Positions 8,404-18,169 of a stretch of DNA of 34,435 bases are shown piece after piece (position 1 is the first letter of the stretch; each line of letters begins with the position of its first letter). The stretch comes from Gemmatimonadota bacterium (lineage in GTDB: Bacteria > Gemmatimonadota > Gemmatimonadetes > JACCXV01 > JAHWKZ01): contig JAICQP010000008.1 in NCBI GenBank assembly GCA_025937815.1, positions 1 through 34,435 of the forward strand, in the 5' to 3' direction. The notes beneath the pieces were generated by a model. It ran no database searches and was not told the origin of the DNA. It worked only from the letters and a program-made list of their open reading frames with translations. The position numbers and the translations under genes were made by a program.

Positions 8404-9515
8404 TCCACTTCGTCGTGACCGCGGGGGAGGACCACTCTATCCGGGACTACCTCGCACGCCGCGGGGAGATCCTGGCCGGCCGGCTCGACGTGATCCATTA
8501 CGAGGATCTGCCGGAGCGCCCGCGATTCGAGCGCGGCACGTACATCCTGTCGGCGCTCGAGTACCTGAGCCCGCCCATGCTGTCGCTCGTGACCGCCCTC
8601 CACGCCCGGCTCGCCGAGGTGGAGGGGTTCCGCTTCCTCAACGATCCCGCGCGCACGCTCCGGCGGTTCGGCCTTCTCCGCGAGCTCGAGCGAAGGGGGC
8701 ACAACGCGTTCCGCGCCGTGCGCGCGAGCGAGGATCTCGGCGGCCTCTCCTACCCGGTCTTTCTCCGGGCCGAGCGGTCCCATGACGGAGCGGTATCGCC
8801 GCTTCTCCGATCGGCCCGCGAAGTCGAAGCCGCGATCGGCCGCGCGCTCCTCGCCGGCCGCCGGATCGAGGACCTCCTCGTGGTCGAATTCTGTGACACC
8901 GCCGACGATCGCGGGTACTACCGGAAGTACGGAGCCTTCATCGTCGGAGATCGCATAATCCCACGCCGCCTCGATTACGGGCGCGCCTGGATGCTCAAGC
9001 GCGAGTACTGCGAGTTCTCCGCCGCGATGGGCCTCGAAGAGCTGGAGTACGTGCGTGCCAATCCACACGGGGCGGCTCTGCGGGAGATCGCCGCCCTCGC
9101 CGCCGTGGGCTACGGCTGCATCGACTACGGCGTCAAGGACGGGCGGGTCGTCGTCTGGGAGATCAACCTGGCCCCCACGATGGGTCCCGCGCGCAGGGAC
9201 GTCCCCCTACCCAGGACCCCGGAGTACAAGCGGATCCATGCGCAGACGAGCGAGGTGTACCACGCGGGGATGCGGGAGGCCTTCGAGGCGCTGGACGTCC
9301 CCGCCAAGGGCCCGGCGGTGGCGGCGGACATCGATCCGGCAATCGTCCGAGCGGCCCGCGCGAGCGCGAACGGGCTGCCGCGGAGCGGCGGTGGACTGGC
9401 GCGCTTTCTCGAGCCGGCGAGACCGCTGCTCGAGCCCCTGGCCGCGCCCCTCCTCCCCCTCGTCGGCCGCGCGGCGCGGAGCCGCGCCGGTAAGGGCGCC
9501 GGAGGCGAGACCTAG
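8400..9515 (+). CDS. ATP-grasp-like protein coupled to ligD
   Basis: A 371-aa cytoplasmic protein. Central blocks look like an ATP-grasp core: YPVFLRAERSHDG (normally a nucleotide-binding Lys strand), DLLVVEFCDTADDRGYYRKYGAFIVGDRIIPRRLDYGRAWMLK, and IDYGVKDGRVVVWEINLAPTMG, where D...E.N resembles the metal-binding end of ATP-grasp enzymes. The family normally joins a carboxylate to an amine or thiol using ATP; no substrate can be named. The last ~60 residues are Pro/Ala/Leu-rich and may be an amphipathic tail. Its ATG overlaps the ligD stop (ATGA), so it is co-translated with an end-joining ligase, an unexpected pairing. Its stop overlaps the convergent gene's stop. Confidence 0.65.
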   Translation: MIHFVVTAGEDHSIRDYLARRGEILAGRLDVIHYEDLPERPRFERGTYILSALEYLSPPMLSLVTALHARLAEVEGFRFLNDPARTLRRFGLLRELERRGHNAFRAVRASEDLGGLSYPVFLRAERSHDGAVSPLLRSAREVEAAIGRALLAGRRIEDLLVVEFCDTADDRGYYRKYGAFIVGDRIIPRRLDYGRAWMLKREYCEFSAAMGLEELEYVRANPHGAALREIAALAAVGYGCIDYGVKDGRVVVWEINLAPTMGPARRDVPLPRTPEYKRIHAQTSEVYHAGMREAFEALDVPAKGPAVAADIDPAIVRAARASANGLPRSGGGLARFLEPARPLLEPLAAPLLPLVGRAARSRAGKGAGGET

Positions 9516-10003
9516 ATCGGCCGGTGCACGAGGAAGCGCTGGAACCACTCCTCGCGCGGGTAGGACAGGGCGGCCCCCAGAACGACGACGGCGACCCCTG
9601 CGACGAGCACACCGACGCTCCCGGTCAGGAGATGGACCGTCGCGCCGATCAGACCCACGGCCTCGAGGAACGCATAGCCGGCGATCAGCCGTGAGGTCAC
9701 ACCGCGGGGTCCCCTCCGCAGCTCGACCTCCGGCCGGGCGACCGTCGAAGGGGTGGGAGCCCGGGCGCGTCCCCAGATGACCATCCAGCCGAGCACGCCG
9801 ATCAGCATGACGGCGACGAACACCTGCTTGAGCACGTCGGCGGTACCGGGATCGACGGCGGCGACGGATCCCGAGCGCCTGAGGTACCACGCCACCGCGG
9901 CGTACACGACAACCGCGGCGACCAGCGCGCCACAGACGATGCGCGCGCTCTTCACAGCCTGTTCGACTTCCGTCGAAACGCCCCGCGGGTTCGCTTCGTT
10001 CAT
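9512..10003 (-). CDS. Four-helix membrane protein, unknown function
   Basis: A 163-aa protein with about four hydrophobic segments (residues ~22-42, ~62-80, ~105-125, ~128-147) and short loops. The block AGYAFLEAVGLIGATVHLLTG in helix three may be the functional centre. I do not recognise the family. Its ATG overlaps the M20 peptidase stop (ATGA), so it is the last gene of the peptidase operon. It ends tail-to-tail with the ATP-grasp gene, the two TAG stops sharing the palindrome CTAG. Confidence 0.6.
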   Translation of the reverse strand: MNEANPRGVSTEVEQAVKSARIVCGALVAAVVVYAAVAWYLRRSGSVAAVDPGTADVLKQVFVAVMLIGVLGWMVIWGRARAPTPSTVARPEVELRRGPRGVTSRLIAGYAFLEAVGLIGATVHLLTGSVGVLVAGVAVVVLGAALSYPREEWFQRFLVHRPI

Positions 10004-11415
10004 CTGCTCAGCCTCCGCATCAGCCGGTTCCAGAAATCGAGCGCCTCGTAGAAGCGCTTCACCGACACGCGCTCGTCGCGGCCATGGGCCCGGGAGTCCT
10101 GGGAGTCGTTGAAGATCGCCCCCGCGCCATACACCGGGATGCCCGCGTTCCGCGCGTAGAGCCCGTCGGTGGCTCCCGTGGACATGACCGGCACGACCGT
10201 CGCGCCCGGCCAGATCTCCTCCACGGTCGCCTCGATCGGCTCCACGATCTCGGGTCTCAGCGGCGATGGCGGGCTCTCAGTCGGCTCGCGCTTGCGCGAA
10301 ACCCGGATGCGCGGATCGGCCAGAACCGCATTCAGAGTACTCTCCACGGCGGCGATCGGCTCGCCCGGCAGGATCCGGCAGTTGACCGTGGCCCGCGCGG
10401 TCTGGGGGAGGGCGTTGTCCGCGTGGCCGGCCTCGAGCCTGGTCGCCGTGCAGGTCGTCCGCAGGAGCGCGTTGAAGAACGGCGACTCCGAGAGTCTCGC
10501 GGCGGCGGCCGAGTCGGGCGGGATCGCCGCCACGGCCCGCATGTCCGCGGTCACGGATCCCTGCTCGTACTCGGCGGACCGTTCGAAGAAGCCGCGCGTC
10601 ACCTCGTTCAGCGTGACCGGGAATCGATGCGCGGCCAGGCGCACGAGCCCGCGCGCCAGCGCGTCGATCGCGTTGTCCGGGGTGGGCCGGGAGCTGTGGC
10701 CGCCGTCGTCGGTGACCTCGAGCTCGAACGTCAGGTACACCTTTTCGCTCGCCTGGACCTCGAACATGACGTCGCGGCCGTCCAGCGTGATGCCGCCGCC
10801 CGAGTCGGTATTGAGGGCGAACTCCGGCTCGCCGATCAGGTGCCGGCCCTCCGTGACGAGCCACCGGATGCCCGCGCTGCTCGTCTCCTCGTCGGAGGTG
10901 AGCGCCACGATCCAGTCGCGGTCCGGGACGAACCCCTCGCGCCGGGCGCGGATCAGGTTGAAGACGAGAATCGCCGCCCCGGCCTTGTTGTCCCCGGTTC
11001 CACGGCCGTACCACCAGCCGTCCTGCTCGACGAGCGTGAACGGGTCCGTCGACCAGTCTTCGCGCAGGGCGGGGACGACGTCGAGGTGGGCCAGCATGAG
11101 GATCGGTGGGCGCTCGCCAGCCCCCGGCAGCCGCGCGACCAGGACCTGGGCGCTGTCCGGTCCCGCGATCTCCGCTTCGATCCCCGCGGCCTCGAGCCGG
11201 GCGGCGCTGACCGACAGGATCCTCTGCGCGTCCTCGCTCCCCGAGACGGACGGGATCGCTACCATCTCGGCGTAGATCTCCGCCGCGAGCAGGCTGTCTT
11301 CGGCGCTCAGCGCCGTCTGTCCGGAGGCCGCGGCTGGACCCGCTAGCAGGGCTCCCAGGCCGAGCAGCGCGATTCGGTGAGCCATCGGCGCCCGCTGCGT
11401 CCACGCGCTGCGCAT
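10000..11415 (-). CDS. Secreted M20 family metallopeptidase
   Basis: A zinc-dependent exopeptidase or deacylase of 471 aa. It has a signal peptide (MRSAWTQRAPMAHRIALLGLGALLAGPAAASGQ). The di-zinc site is visible: AHLDVVP, GRGTGDNKAG, SDEETSSAG, NTDSGGG and a distal DSRAHGRDERV. A dimerisation domain lies between (residues ~215-345). The ATG at 11413-11415 shares a base with the dipeptidyl peptidase stop (TAATG), which decides the start; the track's 784-aa version runs back through that gene. Acting with the neighbouring S9 enzyme, it probably trims peptides outside the cytoplasm. Exact substrate unknown. Confidence 0.9.
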   Translation of the reverse strand: MRSAWTQRAPMAHRIALLGLGALLAGPAAASGQTALSAEDSLLAAEIYAEMVAIPSVSGSEDAQRILSVSAARLEAAGIEAEIAGPDSAQVLVARLPGAGERPPILMLAHLDVVPALREDWSTDPFTLVEQDGWWYGRGTGDNKAGAAILVFNLIRARREGFVPDRDWIVALTSDEETSSAGIRWLVTEGRHLIGEPEFALNTDSGGGITLDGRDVMFEVQASEKVYLTFELEVTDDGGHSSRPTPDNAIDALARGLVRLAAHRFPVTLNEVTRGFFERSAEYEQGSVTADMRAVAAIPPDSAAAARLSESPFFNALLRTTCTATRLEAGHADNALPQTARATVNCRILPGEPIAAVESTLNAVLADPRIRVSRKREPTESPPSPLRPEIVEPIEATVEEIWPGATVVPVMSTGATDGLYARNAGIPVYGAGAIFNDSQDSRAHGRDERVSVKRFYEALDFWNRLMRRLSR

Positions 11416-13712
11416 TACCGCGACGCCGGCGCTGGATCCTCGGGTTCCGGTGGGGTGTGCTCCTCGAGGTAACGGGTCAGGAGCGAATACAGGTGAAGGG
11501 TCGTGTTCTCCCCCTCGAAAATCCCGTGCGTCCGGTTCGGGTACGCCATCATCTGGAACGGCTTGTTCGCCGCGACCAGCGCGTTGATCAGGCGCTCCGT
11601 GCCCTGGTAGTGGACGTTGTCGTCGCCGGTCCCGTGGACGACGAGGAGATTCCCCTGGAGCTGGTCCGCGAACGTCAGCGGCGAGCTCTGCTCGTAGTCC
11701 TCGGGGTTGTCCTGCGGCAGCCCCATGTAGCGCTCCTGATAGATCGTGTCGTAGAGCCGGATGTCGGGGACTGGCGCCACCGCCATGCCGGTCTCGAAGA
11801 CGTCGGGGTAGCGGAACAGCGAGTTCAGCGTCTGCGACCCACCCCCGCTCCAGCCCCAGATCGCCGTGCGATCCGCGTCCACGTACGGCCACTCCTCGAT
11901 CGCGGCTACCGCTCCCGCGATGTCGCGCGACGTCAGCGTGCCGATTCGGCGGTAGATCGTCTTGCGCCACTCGCGGCCGCGGGGCGCCGGCGTGCCGCGC
12001 GGGTCCACGCTGGCCACCAGATACCCCTGTTGTGTCAGGAAGAGATGCCACAGGTAGCTGCTCCCGCCCCATCCGTCCTCCACGGTCGTGCCCCACGGCT
12101 CGCCGTAGACGTGGACCAGCAGCGGGTACTTGCGGGCCGGATCGAAATCCGGCGGCTTCATGATCCATCCGTCGATCATGACGCCGTCGCCCTGGTCGAC
12201 GCGGAAGAACTCCACTTCCCCGCGATCGAGCGCTGCGACCTTGTCGCGATAGACCTGATTCGCCGCCAGCACGCGCTGCACCCGGTGGTCGGGCAGGTGA
12301 ACGAGATCGGTTATCGGCGGGGTGCCGAACGACGACTGCACGTGGAACGCCCATTCCACGCCGGGGCTCGCGTCATAGGAATGCGACCCGCTCATGTCGC
12401 TGGGAGTGACGCGCACCGGCGACCCCTCGCCGTCCAGCCGCGAACGGAACAGGAACGCGCGCGCGGGATCCTCGGGAGAGGCGATGTAGTAGAGCCAGCC
12501 GTCCTCCTCGTCGATCCCCACGACGTCGATGATGTCGTACTCACCCCGCGTCACAAGCCGCTTCGAGGAGCCGTCGCGCGCGATCACGTAGGCGTGGCGC
12601 CAACCGTCGGACTCGCTGATCCACGCGAATTCGCGACCGTCATCCAGCCACTCCATGAGCTCGACCCGCATGTCGACCCAGGCGCTGTCTCGCTCGGTGT
12701 GGATCGTCCGCACCTGCCCGGAGGCGGCCTCTCCGAGCATGATCTCGAGCGTGTTCTGAAGCCGGTTGAGCCGCTGCATGACGATCTCGTCGGAGCTCGC
12801 CGCCCACTCCATCCTGGCGATGTAGTTCTCGCGTGGATCTCCGGGCACGTCCATCCAGCGCGTCTCCCCCCCGCTAGCGGGAACGACGCCGACCCGCGCC
12901 GCGGAGTTCGTGGTGCCGGCTTTCGGATACTGAACGGGAATGGTGAAGGAGTACAGCGAGTCGGTGGCGTTGAGAAGCAGGAAGTCGCGCACGCCCGTCG
13001 CGTCGAGCTGCCAGTATGCGATCCGCTCCCCGTCGGGGCTCCAGCGCCAGCCGTCCTGCAGGCCCAGCTCCTCCTCGTAGACCCAGTCGAACGTGCCGTT
13101 GATCGTCGTGCGCGAGCCGTCGGTGGTCAGCTGGATGATCGTGCCTCCATCCAGGGGCTCGACGTAGATGTTGTTCTGGCGGACGTATGCGACCCGATCG
13201 CCCTCCGGAGAGAACTTCGCGAACATGAGCGTCGACTCCGGCGCGTCGCCGCCGAGCTTGTGGAGCGCTCCCGAGCCGAGGTCGAGCACCCAGTAGTCCC
13301 CGCGCGTGTTCTCGCGCCAGACGCGCTCGGAGTTCGTGAAGACCAGGAGCTTCGATCCGTCAGGCGACCACTGGTAGTCCTCGATCTCGAGGGGGGCGCC
13401 GCTCCCGGCGGGCACCAGTCGCCCGGCCGCCACAAGCACGGTGCGCTCGCCGGTTGCCGCGTCGTACTGGACGATGTCCATACCCGCAGCGCCGGCGGCA
13501 GCCGGCTCGAGCGTCGTGTAGGCGTTCCCACCCTCCAGCCAACGGGCGGGGCCGAAGCGCTCGTTGCGGAACTCTCGCGAGCCGAAGATGCGCTCGAGGC
13601 TGAGCTCGGCGGGATCGGCGGCTTCGCTCCCCGGATCCTGCTGCGCGGCCAGCGGGCCGGCGGCAAGAAGGAGCGCGAAGACGCAGAGCAGGCGGAGGTA
13701 TGTGCGTATCAT
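11415..13712 (-). CDS. Secreted S9B dipeptidyl peptidase IV-like enzyme
   Basis: A serine exopeptidase that removes dipeptides from protein N-termini, 765 aa. The signal peptide is MIRTYLRLLCVFALLLAAGPLAAQ. An eight-bladed beta-propeller fills residues ~40-510 and includes the diagnostic DWVYEEELG, whose Glu pair binds the substrate amino group. The alpha/beta-hydrolase domain has GWSGGG (Ser622), HGTGDDNVH (Asp ~698) and NRTHGI (His ~729). A DPP4-specific role is well supported. AAGGGAG lies just before the ATG at 13712. It leads into the M20 gene with TAATG coupling, forming a peptide-scavenging pair. Confidence 0.93.
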   Translation of the reverse strand: MIRTYLRLLCVFALLLAAGPLAAQQDPGSEAADPAELSLERIFGSREFRNERFGPARWLEGGNAYTTLEPAAAGAAGMDIVQYDAATGERTVLVAAGRLVPAGSGAPLEIEDYQWSPDGSKLLVFTNSERVWRENTRGDYWVLDLGSGALHKLGGDAPESTLMFAKFSPEGDRVAYVRQNNIYVEPLDGGTIIQLTTDGSRTTINGTFDWVYEEELGLQDGWRWSPDGERIAYWQLDATGVRDFLLLNATDSLYSFTIPVQYPKAGTTNSAARVGVVPASGGETRWMDVPGDPRENYIARMEWAASSDEIVMQRLNRLQNTLEIMLGEAASGQVRTIHTERDSAWVDMRVELMEWLDDGREFAWISESDGWRHAYVIARDGSSKRLVTRGEYDIIDVVGIDEEDGWLYYIASPEDPARAFLFRSRLDGEGSPVRVTPSDMSGSHSYDASPGVEWAFHVQSSFGTPPITDLVHLPDHRVQRVLAANQVYRDKVAALDRGEVEFFRVDQGDGVMIDGWIMKPPDFDPARKYPLLVHVYGEPWGTTVEDGWGGSSYLWHLFLTQQGYLVASVDPRGTPAPRGREWRKTIYRRIGTLTSRDIAGAVAAIEEWPYVDADRTAIWGWSGGGSQTLNSLFRYPDVFETGMAVAPVPDIRLYDTIYQERYMGLPQDNPEDYEQSSPLTFADQLQGNLLVVHGTGDDNVHYQGTERLINALVAANKPFQMMAYPNRTHGIFEGENTTLHLYSLLTRYLEEHTPPEPEDPAPASR

Positions 13713-13783
13713 GGGACTCCCTTGAAGGTTGTTCCAGCGAACTGGAGAACGGCGTGGCCGGGAGGCGGAAGATATCGCCCGGC

Positions 13784-14478
<695 letters not shown>

Positions 14479-14482
<4 letters not shown>

Positions 14483-15177
14483 TCTCCGACCAGCTCCCGG
14501 AACCTCGCCGCCAGCCGCGGCCCTGTCGCCTCGTCCTCGTGCTTGAAGAACGCGAACAGGTCGTCCCACCCCGGTGCGGCGAGGCGCTCCGCCCAGGCCT
14601 CCAGATCCCCTGGGCCGTACTCCACCCGGCGGAGCCGCGCGTAGCCGAACGCGGCGGTGCGGACAACCGGCGGATCGTTCTTGCCCGTGTCGGAAACGAC
14701 CAGGGCGGCGCCGCTCTTCTCGAGCGCGGCGTAGACCTCGTCGTCGAACCAGGAGGTGCTACGGAACTCGAGCGCGACAGGGAAATCGGCTGGCAGGAGG
14801 GCCAGGAACGCCGCGAGGAGCGGAACGTCCTTCTTCAGAAACGGTGGCAGCTGGACGAGGGTGGGCCCCAGGCGCGCTCCGAGCACGCGTGAAGTCTCAG
14901 CCAGATATGCGATCTCGTCGCCGGCGTCGGCCAGCTTCTTCTGATGCGTGATCTTGCGAGACGCCTTGAGCGCGAAGCGGAACCCCTGCGGGACCTGATC
15001 GGCCCATCCCTGGAGGAGCTTGCGGCTCGGCATCCGGTAGAACGTGTTGTTGATCTCGACCGCCGGAAAGCGCTCCGCGTACCAGGCGAGCATGCCCGAG
15101 TCGGGCAGGTCTTCCGGGTAGAAGCTTCCCTTCCACTCCTTGTAGGAGAATCCGCTCGTTCCCGGCCAGAGCCGCAT
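14479..15177 (-). CDS. DUF72 (YecE-like) protein
   Basis: A 232-aa protein of the DUF72 TIM-barrel family. It starts MRLWPGTSGFSYKEWKGSFYPEDLPDSGMLAWYAERFPAVEINNTFYRMPS and has LKASRKITHQKKL, LPADFPVALEFRSTSW and a C-terminal DLFAFFKHEDEATGPRLAARF, all typical. Biochemical function is unknown across the family. The track's 74-residue N-terminal extension is rejected because MRLWPGTSGFSY is the standard start. It lies 44 bases after the SpoU gene and overlaps the hydrolase gene. Confidence 0.9.
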
Positions 15178-15221
15178 GGAGGCGAACCTGCTCCCCCCGG
15201 CCCGCGCTGTCCAGGAGGCGA

Positions 15222-15959
15222 TCAGCCGACGCGCCGCGACGCGTAGAGAATCACCGCCACGGCGGTCGCGAGGTTGAGGCTCGAGACTTCCGGGCGCATC
15301 GGGATCGCCACGCGAAGCTCCGCCCGTGAAAGGACTTCCCCGTCCAGTCCCTCGCGTTCCGTCCCGAACACGAGGAGGGCGCCGGGAGGAATCGGACACT
15401 CGTCCATGGGCTCGCCTCCGGGATCCACCGCGACGATCGGCCGCGCGGTCTCCGGAAGCCGGTCAGCCCTTGCGACGGGGAGCGCGTACTGAAGACCGGC
15501 CGCGCCGCGGATCGCGTCCGGCTCCCAGGGATCGCGCCCCCCCACCACGACCACGCCGGCGGCGCCGGCCGCGGCCGCCACCCGCACCACCGCGCCCAGG
15601 TTCCCCGCGTGGCGAGGCTCGATCAGAGCGACGGCGCTCGCCGCGTTCGCCGTGTCGAGCGCTTGGGCGGGTGTCGCGAGCCGCCGCCTGGCGATCGCGA
15701 CCACGCCGGTCGCCGGCGGTCGCGGGACGAGTCGCGCCAGCTCTTCCGGCGGCAAGACCTCGGTCACCGCGTCGGAGATGCGCGTGCCCAGATCCGGAGC
15801 TAGCGACTCCGCCAATCGCGCGAGCCGCTCGGGCGCGATCGCGGCGACCTCCAGGATCTCAGCGCGGAACCTCAGCGCGTGCTTGAGCGCATGAAAGCCC
15901 TCCAGCACGGCGAGCTCCGGGTCCCGGCGGGCGCGATGGAAACGCTCCGCGGTCTTCAT
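15222..15959 (-). CDS. SpoU/TrmH-family RNA methyltransferase
   Basis: A 245-aa SAM-dependent 2'-O-ribose methyltransferase with a trefoil-knot (SPOUT) fold. The three SpoU motifs are visible: EPRHAGNLGAVVRVAAAAG, VFGTEREGLDGEVL and IPMRPEVSSLNLATAVAVILY. An N-terminal substrate-binding part (residues ~1-105) includes LEGFHALKHALRF. The target could be rRNA or tRNA; sequence alone cannot decide. It heads the leftward operon and is divergent from the gene at 16066 across 106 bases. Confidence 0.9.
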   Translation of the reverse strand: MKTAERFHRARRDPELAVLEGFHALKHALRFRAEILEVAAIAPERLARLAESLAPDLGTRISDAVTEVLPPEELARLVPRPPATGVVAIARRRLATPAQALDTANAASAVALIEPRHAGNLGAVVRVAAAAGAAGVVVVGGRDPWEPDAIRGAAGLQYALPVARADRLPETARPIVAVDPGGEPMDECPIPPGALLVFGTEREGLDGEVLSRAELRVAIPMRPEVSSLNLATAVAVILYASRRVG

Positions 15960-16065
15960 GCTCGCACGTTACCCTCGACCCGCAAGCGCGCCAGCGTCCT
16001 GTTTCTGACAGACTTCATCCACCCCCCGGCGACAGAATCGAAGAGAACCCGAATAGGAGGGACTC

Positions 16066-16641
16066 ATGGACGATACCACACTTGCGATAGTGATCATTCT
16101 CGCCGGCGTCTTGATTCTCGCCGCCGTGGGGTGGTACTGGATGACGCGATCCCGGTCGCGACGGCTCAGGGAGACGTTCGGGCCCGAATATGAACGGGCG
16201 GTCACGAGAGATGGACGCGCGGAGGGCGAGAAGCTACTCGACGAGCGCCGGAAGCGCGTCGAGAAGTACGAGCTTCACCCGCTGCCGGCCGGGGACCGCG
16301 TGCGCTTCCTGAAGCGGTGGGACGAAGCCCAGGCGAGATTCGTCGACGACCCCGAGGCCGCGATCGCGGACGCGCAACGCCTCGTCGACGAGGTGATGGA
16401 AGCGCGGGGCTACCCGATCGGGGACCCCCAGCGGCAGCAGGAGGACATCTCGGTGGAGAACCCCGCCGTGGTCTCCCACTACCGCGAGGCGCGGCTGATT
16501 GCGCGGCGGAGCGACTCTGGCGACGCCTCGACCGAGGACCTGCGGATCGCGATTCAGCACTATCGCGCGCTCTTCCAGACGCTCCTCGAGGGCGGCGGCG
16601 CGGCGGTCGCCGAGGAACGAGTCGAAGCGTCCGTCCGCTGA
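16066..16641 (+). CDS. Membrane-anchored conserved hypothetical protein
   Basis: A 191-aa protein with one N-terminal membrane helix (LAIVIILAGVLILAAVGWYWM) followed by a charged helical region. The blocks RLRETFGPEYERAVTRDG, RFLKRWDEAQARFVDDPEAAIADAQRLVDEVMEARGYPIGD and STEDLRIAIQHYRALFQTLL match a widespread conserved hypothetical family that I recognise only by pattern. AGGAGG before the ATG supports the start. It is preceded by a divergent 106-bp spacer. Function unknown. Confidence 0.75.
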   Translation: MDDTTLAIVIILAGVLILAAVGWYWMTRSRSRRLRETFGPEYERAVTRDGRAEGEKLLDERRKRVEKYELHPLPAGDRVRFLKRWDEAQARFVDDPEAAIADAQRLVDEVMEARGYPIGDPQRQQEDISVENPAVVSHYREARLIARRSDSGDASTEDLRIAIQHYRALFQTLLEGGGAAVAEERVEASVR

Positions 16642-16690
16642 GCGCGGCGAGCCGCTTTTCCGCGTCCTCCGCCCGGGCTAGCTTCGGTGG

Positions 16691-18169
16691 ATGCACGACG
16701 CGCTCCTCAGGCTCTACAGGGAGACCCGGGGCGAACGTCCGGCCGCCGTGGTCTCCCTCGCGGGCGACGGGTCCCAGCGCACGTATCACCGCCTGATCGC
16801 GGGCGACGGCTCCACGCTGGTCGGCGCGTTCGGCCCCGATTCCGACGAGAACCGGGCGTTCCTTTCCTTCTCGCGCGCCTTCCGGTCCATCGGACTCCCC
16901 GTCCCCGAGATCCATGCCGCTGACGAGGGGGCCGGCGTGTGGCTCGAGGAGGATCTCGGGGAGACGTCGCTGTTCGACTTCCTCGAGCAGGCGCGGGTGC
17001 GCGAGGGCGGGGGGTTCCCCGCGTCGGCGATCGCCGTCTACCGCCGGGTGCTCGAGGTCCTGCCGCGCTTCCAGGTGGAGGGTGACGCGGTGGTCGATTA
17101 CTCGGTCGCGCACCCGCACTCGGCTTTCGACCACCGCTCGATCCTCTGGGACCTCAACTACTTCAAGTACCACTTCCTCAAGCTCGCCCACATTCCCTTC
17201 CACGAGGCCCGGCTCGAGCGCGACTTCGAGACGCTGACCGAATTCCTCCTCGAGGCGCCGCGCGAGTTCTTCCTGTATCGCGACTTCCAGTCCCGGAACG
17301 TGATGGTGCGGGGAGATGATCCGTGGTTCATCGACTATCAGGGTGGACGCAGGGGAGCGCCGCAGTACGACGTCGCGTCCCTCCTCTACGACGCCAAGGC
17401 CGACCTGCCGGACGAATTGCGGGAGGAGCTGCTGGACTGGTACCTCGACGCGCTCGAGCAGCACGTAGCCCTCGATCGCGACGCGTTCCGCGTCCATTAC
17501 CGGGGGTACGTTCTCGTGCGGATCATGCAGGCCATGGGGGCCTACGGCTACCGCGGCTTCTTCGAGCGCAAGTCGAGGTTCCTGCAGAGCGTCCCCTACG
17601 CGGCCGCGAACATCCGGCGTCTGCTGGAAGAAGGTCTACCGGTGGAGCTGCCCGAGCTGCGCCGGTCGTTCGAGCGCATCGTCGCCGACTGGGCGGCGCC
17701 GCCGCGAGGAGACGAGAGCGCGGCGGGCCTCACGGTTCGCGTCCAGAGTTTCAGCTATCGCCGCGGGTATCCCGAGGACCTCGAAGGGCACGGCGGAGGC
17801 TTCGTCTTCGACTGCCGGGCGCTGCCGAACCCGGGGCGCCTCGAGGAGTTCGGCCTGGCGACCGGCCGCACCGAGGCCGTGGCGCGGTTCCTGGAATCGG
17901 AGCCGGGCTTCCCGCCCTTCTGGGACAGCGTGCGCTCCCTCGTCGACGCGCAGATCGACGTCTACCGCGAGCGGCGCTTCACGAGCCTCGCCATCGCGTT
18001 CGGCTGCACCGGCGGTCAGCATCGCTCTGTGTACCTGGCGGAGAAGCTGGCCCGGCACATCGAGTCCAGGTGCCCCGACGTGCGCGTCCGGCTCGTCCAT
18101 CGCGAGGAGCCGCACTGGCCATCGCCCCGCCCCGAGGAGCCGACGGCCGCCGCTACGTGGATGCCATGA
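16691..18169 (+). CDS. AmgK-like kinase fused to RapZ C-terminal domain
   Basis: A 492-aa two-domain protein. Residues ~1-335 are an aminoglycoside-phosphotransferase-like kinase with FLYRDFQSRNVMV (catalytic Asp ~198) and FIDYQGGRRGAPQYDVASLLYD, close in pattern to AmgK, the anomeric MurNAc/GlcNAc kinase. Residues ~345-475 match the C-terminal half of RapZ: VQSFSYRRGYPEDL, FVFDCRALPNPG and AFGCTGGQHRSVYLAEKLARHI. In E. coli this half binds glucosamine-6-phosphate. The RapZ N-terminal Walker domain is absent. It overlaps a MurU-like gene (ATGA). Together they suggest amino-sugar salvage with a built-in sugar-phosphate sensor; the sensing role is inferred. Confidence 0.88.
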   Translation: MHDALLRLYRETRGERPAAVVSLAGDGSQRTYHRLIAGDGSTLVGAFGPDSDENRAFLSFSRAFRSIGLPVPEIHAADEGAGVWLEEDLGETSLFDFLEQARVREGGGFPASAIAVYRRVLEVLPRFQVEGDAVVDYSVAHPHSAFDHRSILWDLNYFKYHFLKLAHIPFHEARLERDFETLTEFLLEAPREFFLYRDFQSRNVMVRGDDPWFIDYQGGRRGAPQYDVASLLYDAKADLPDELREELLDWYLDALEQHVALDRDAFRVHYRGYVLVRIMQAMGAYGYRGFFERKSRFLQSVPYAAANIRRLLEEGLPVELPELRRSFERIVADWAAPPRGDESAAGLTVRVQSFSYRRGYPEDLEGHGGGFVFDCRALPNPGRLEEFGLATGRTEAVARFLESEPGFPPFWDSVRSLVDAQIDVYRERRFTSLAIAFGCTGGQHRSVYLAEKLARHIESRCPDVRVRLVHREEPHWPSPRPEEPTAAATWMP

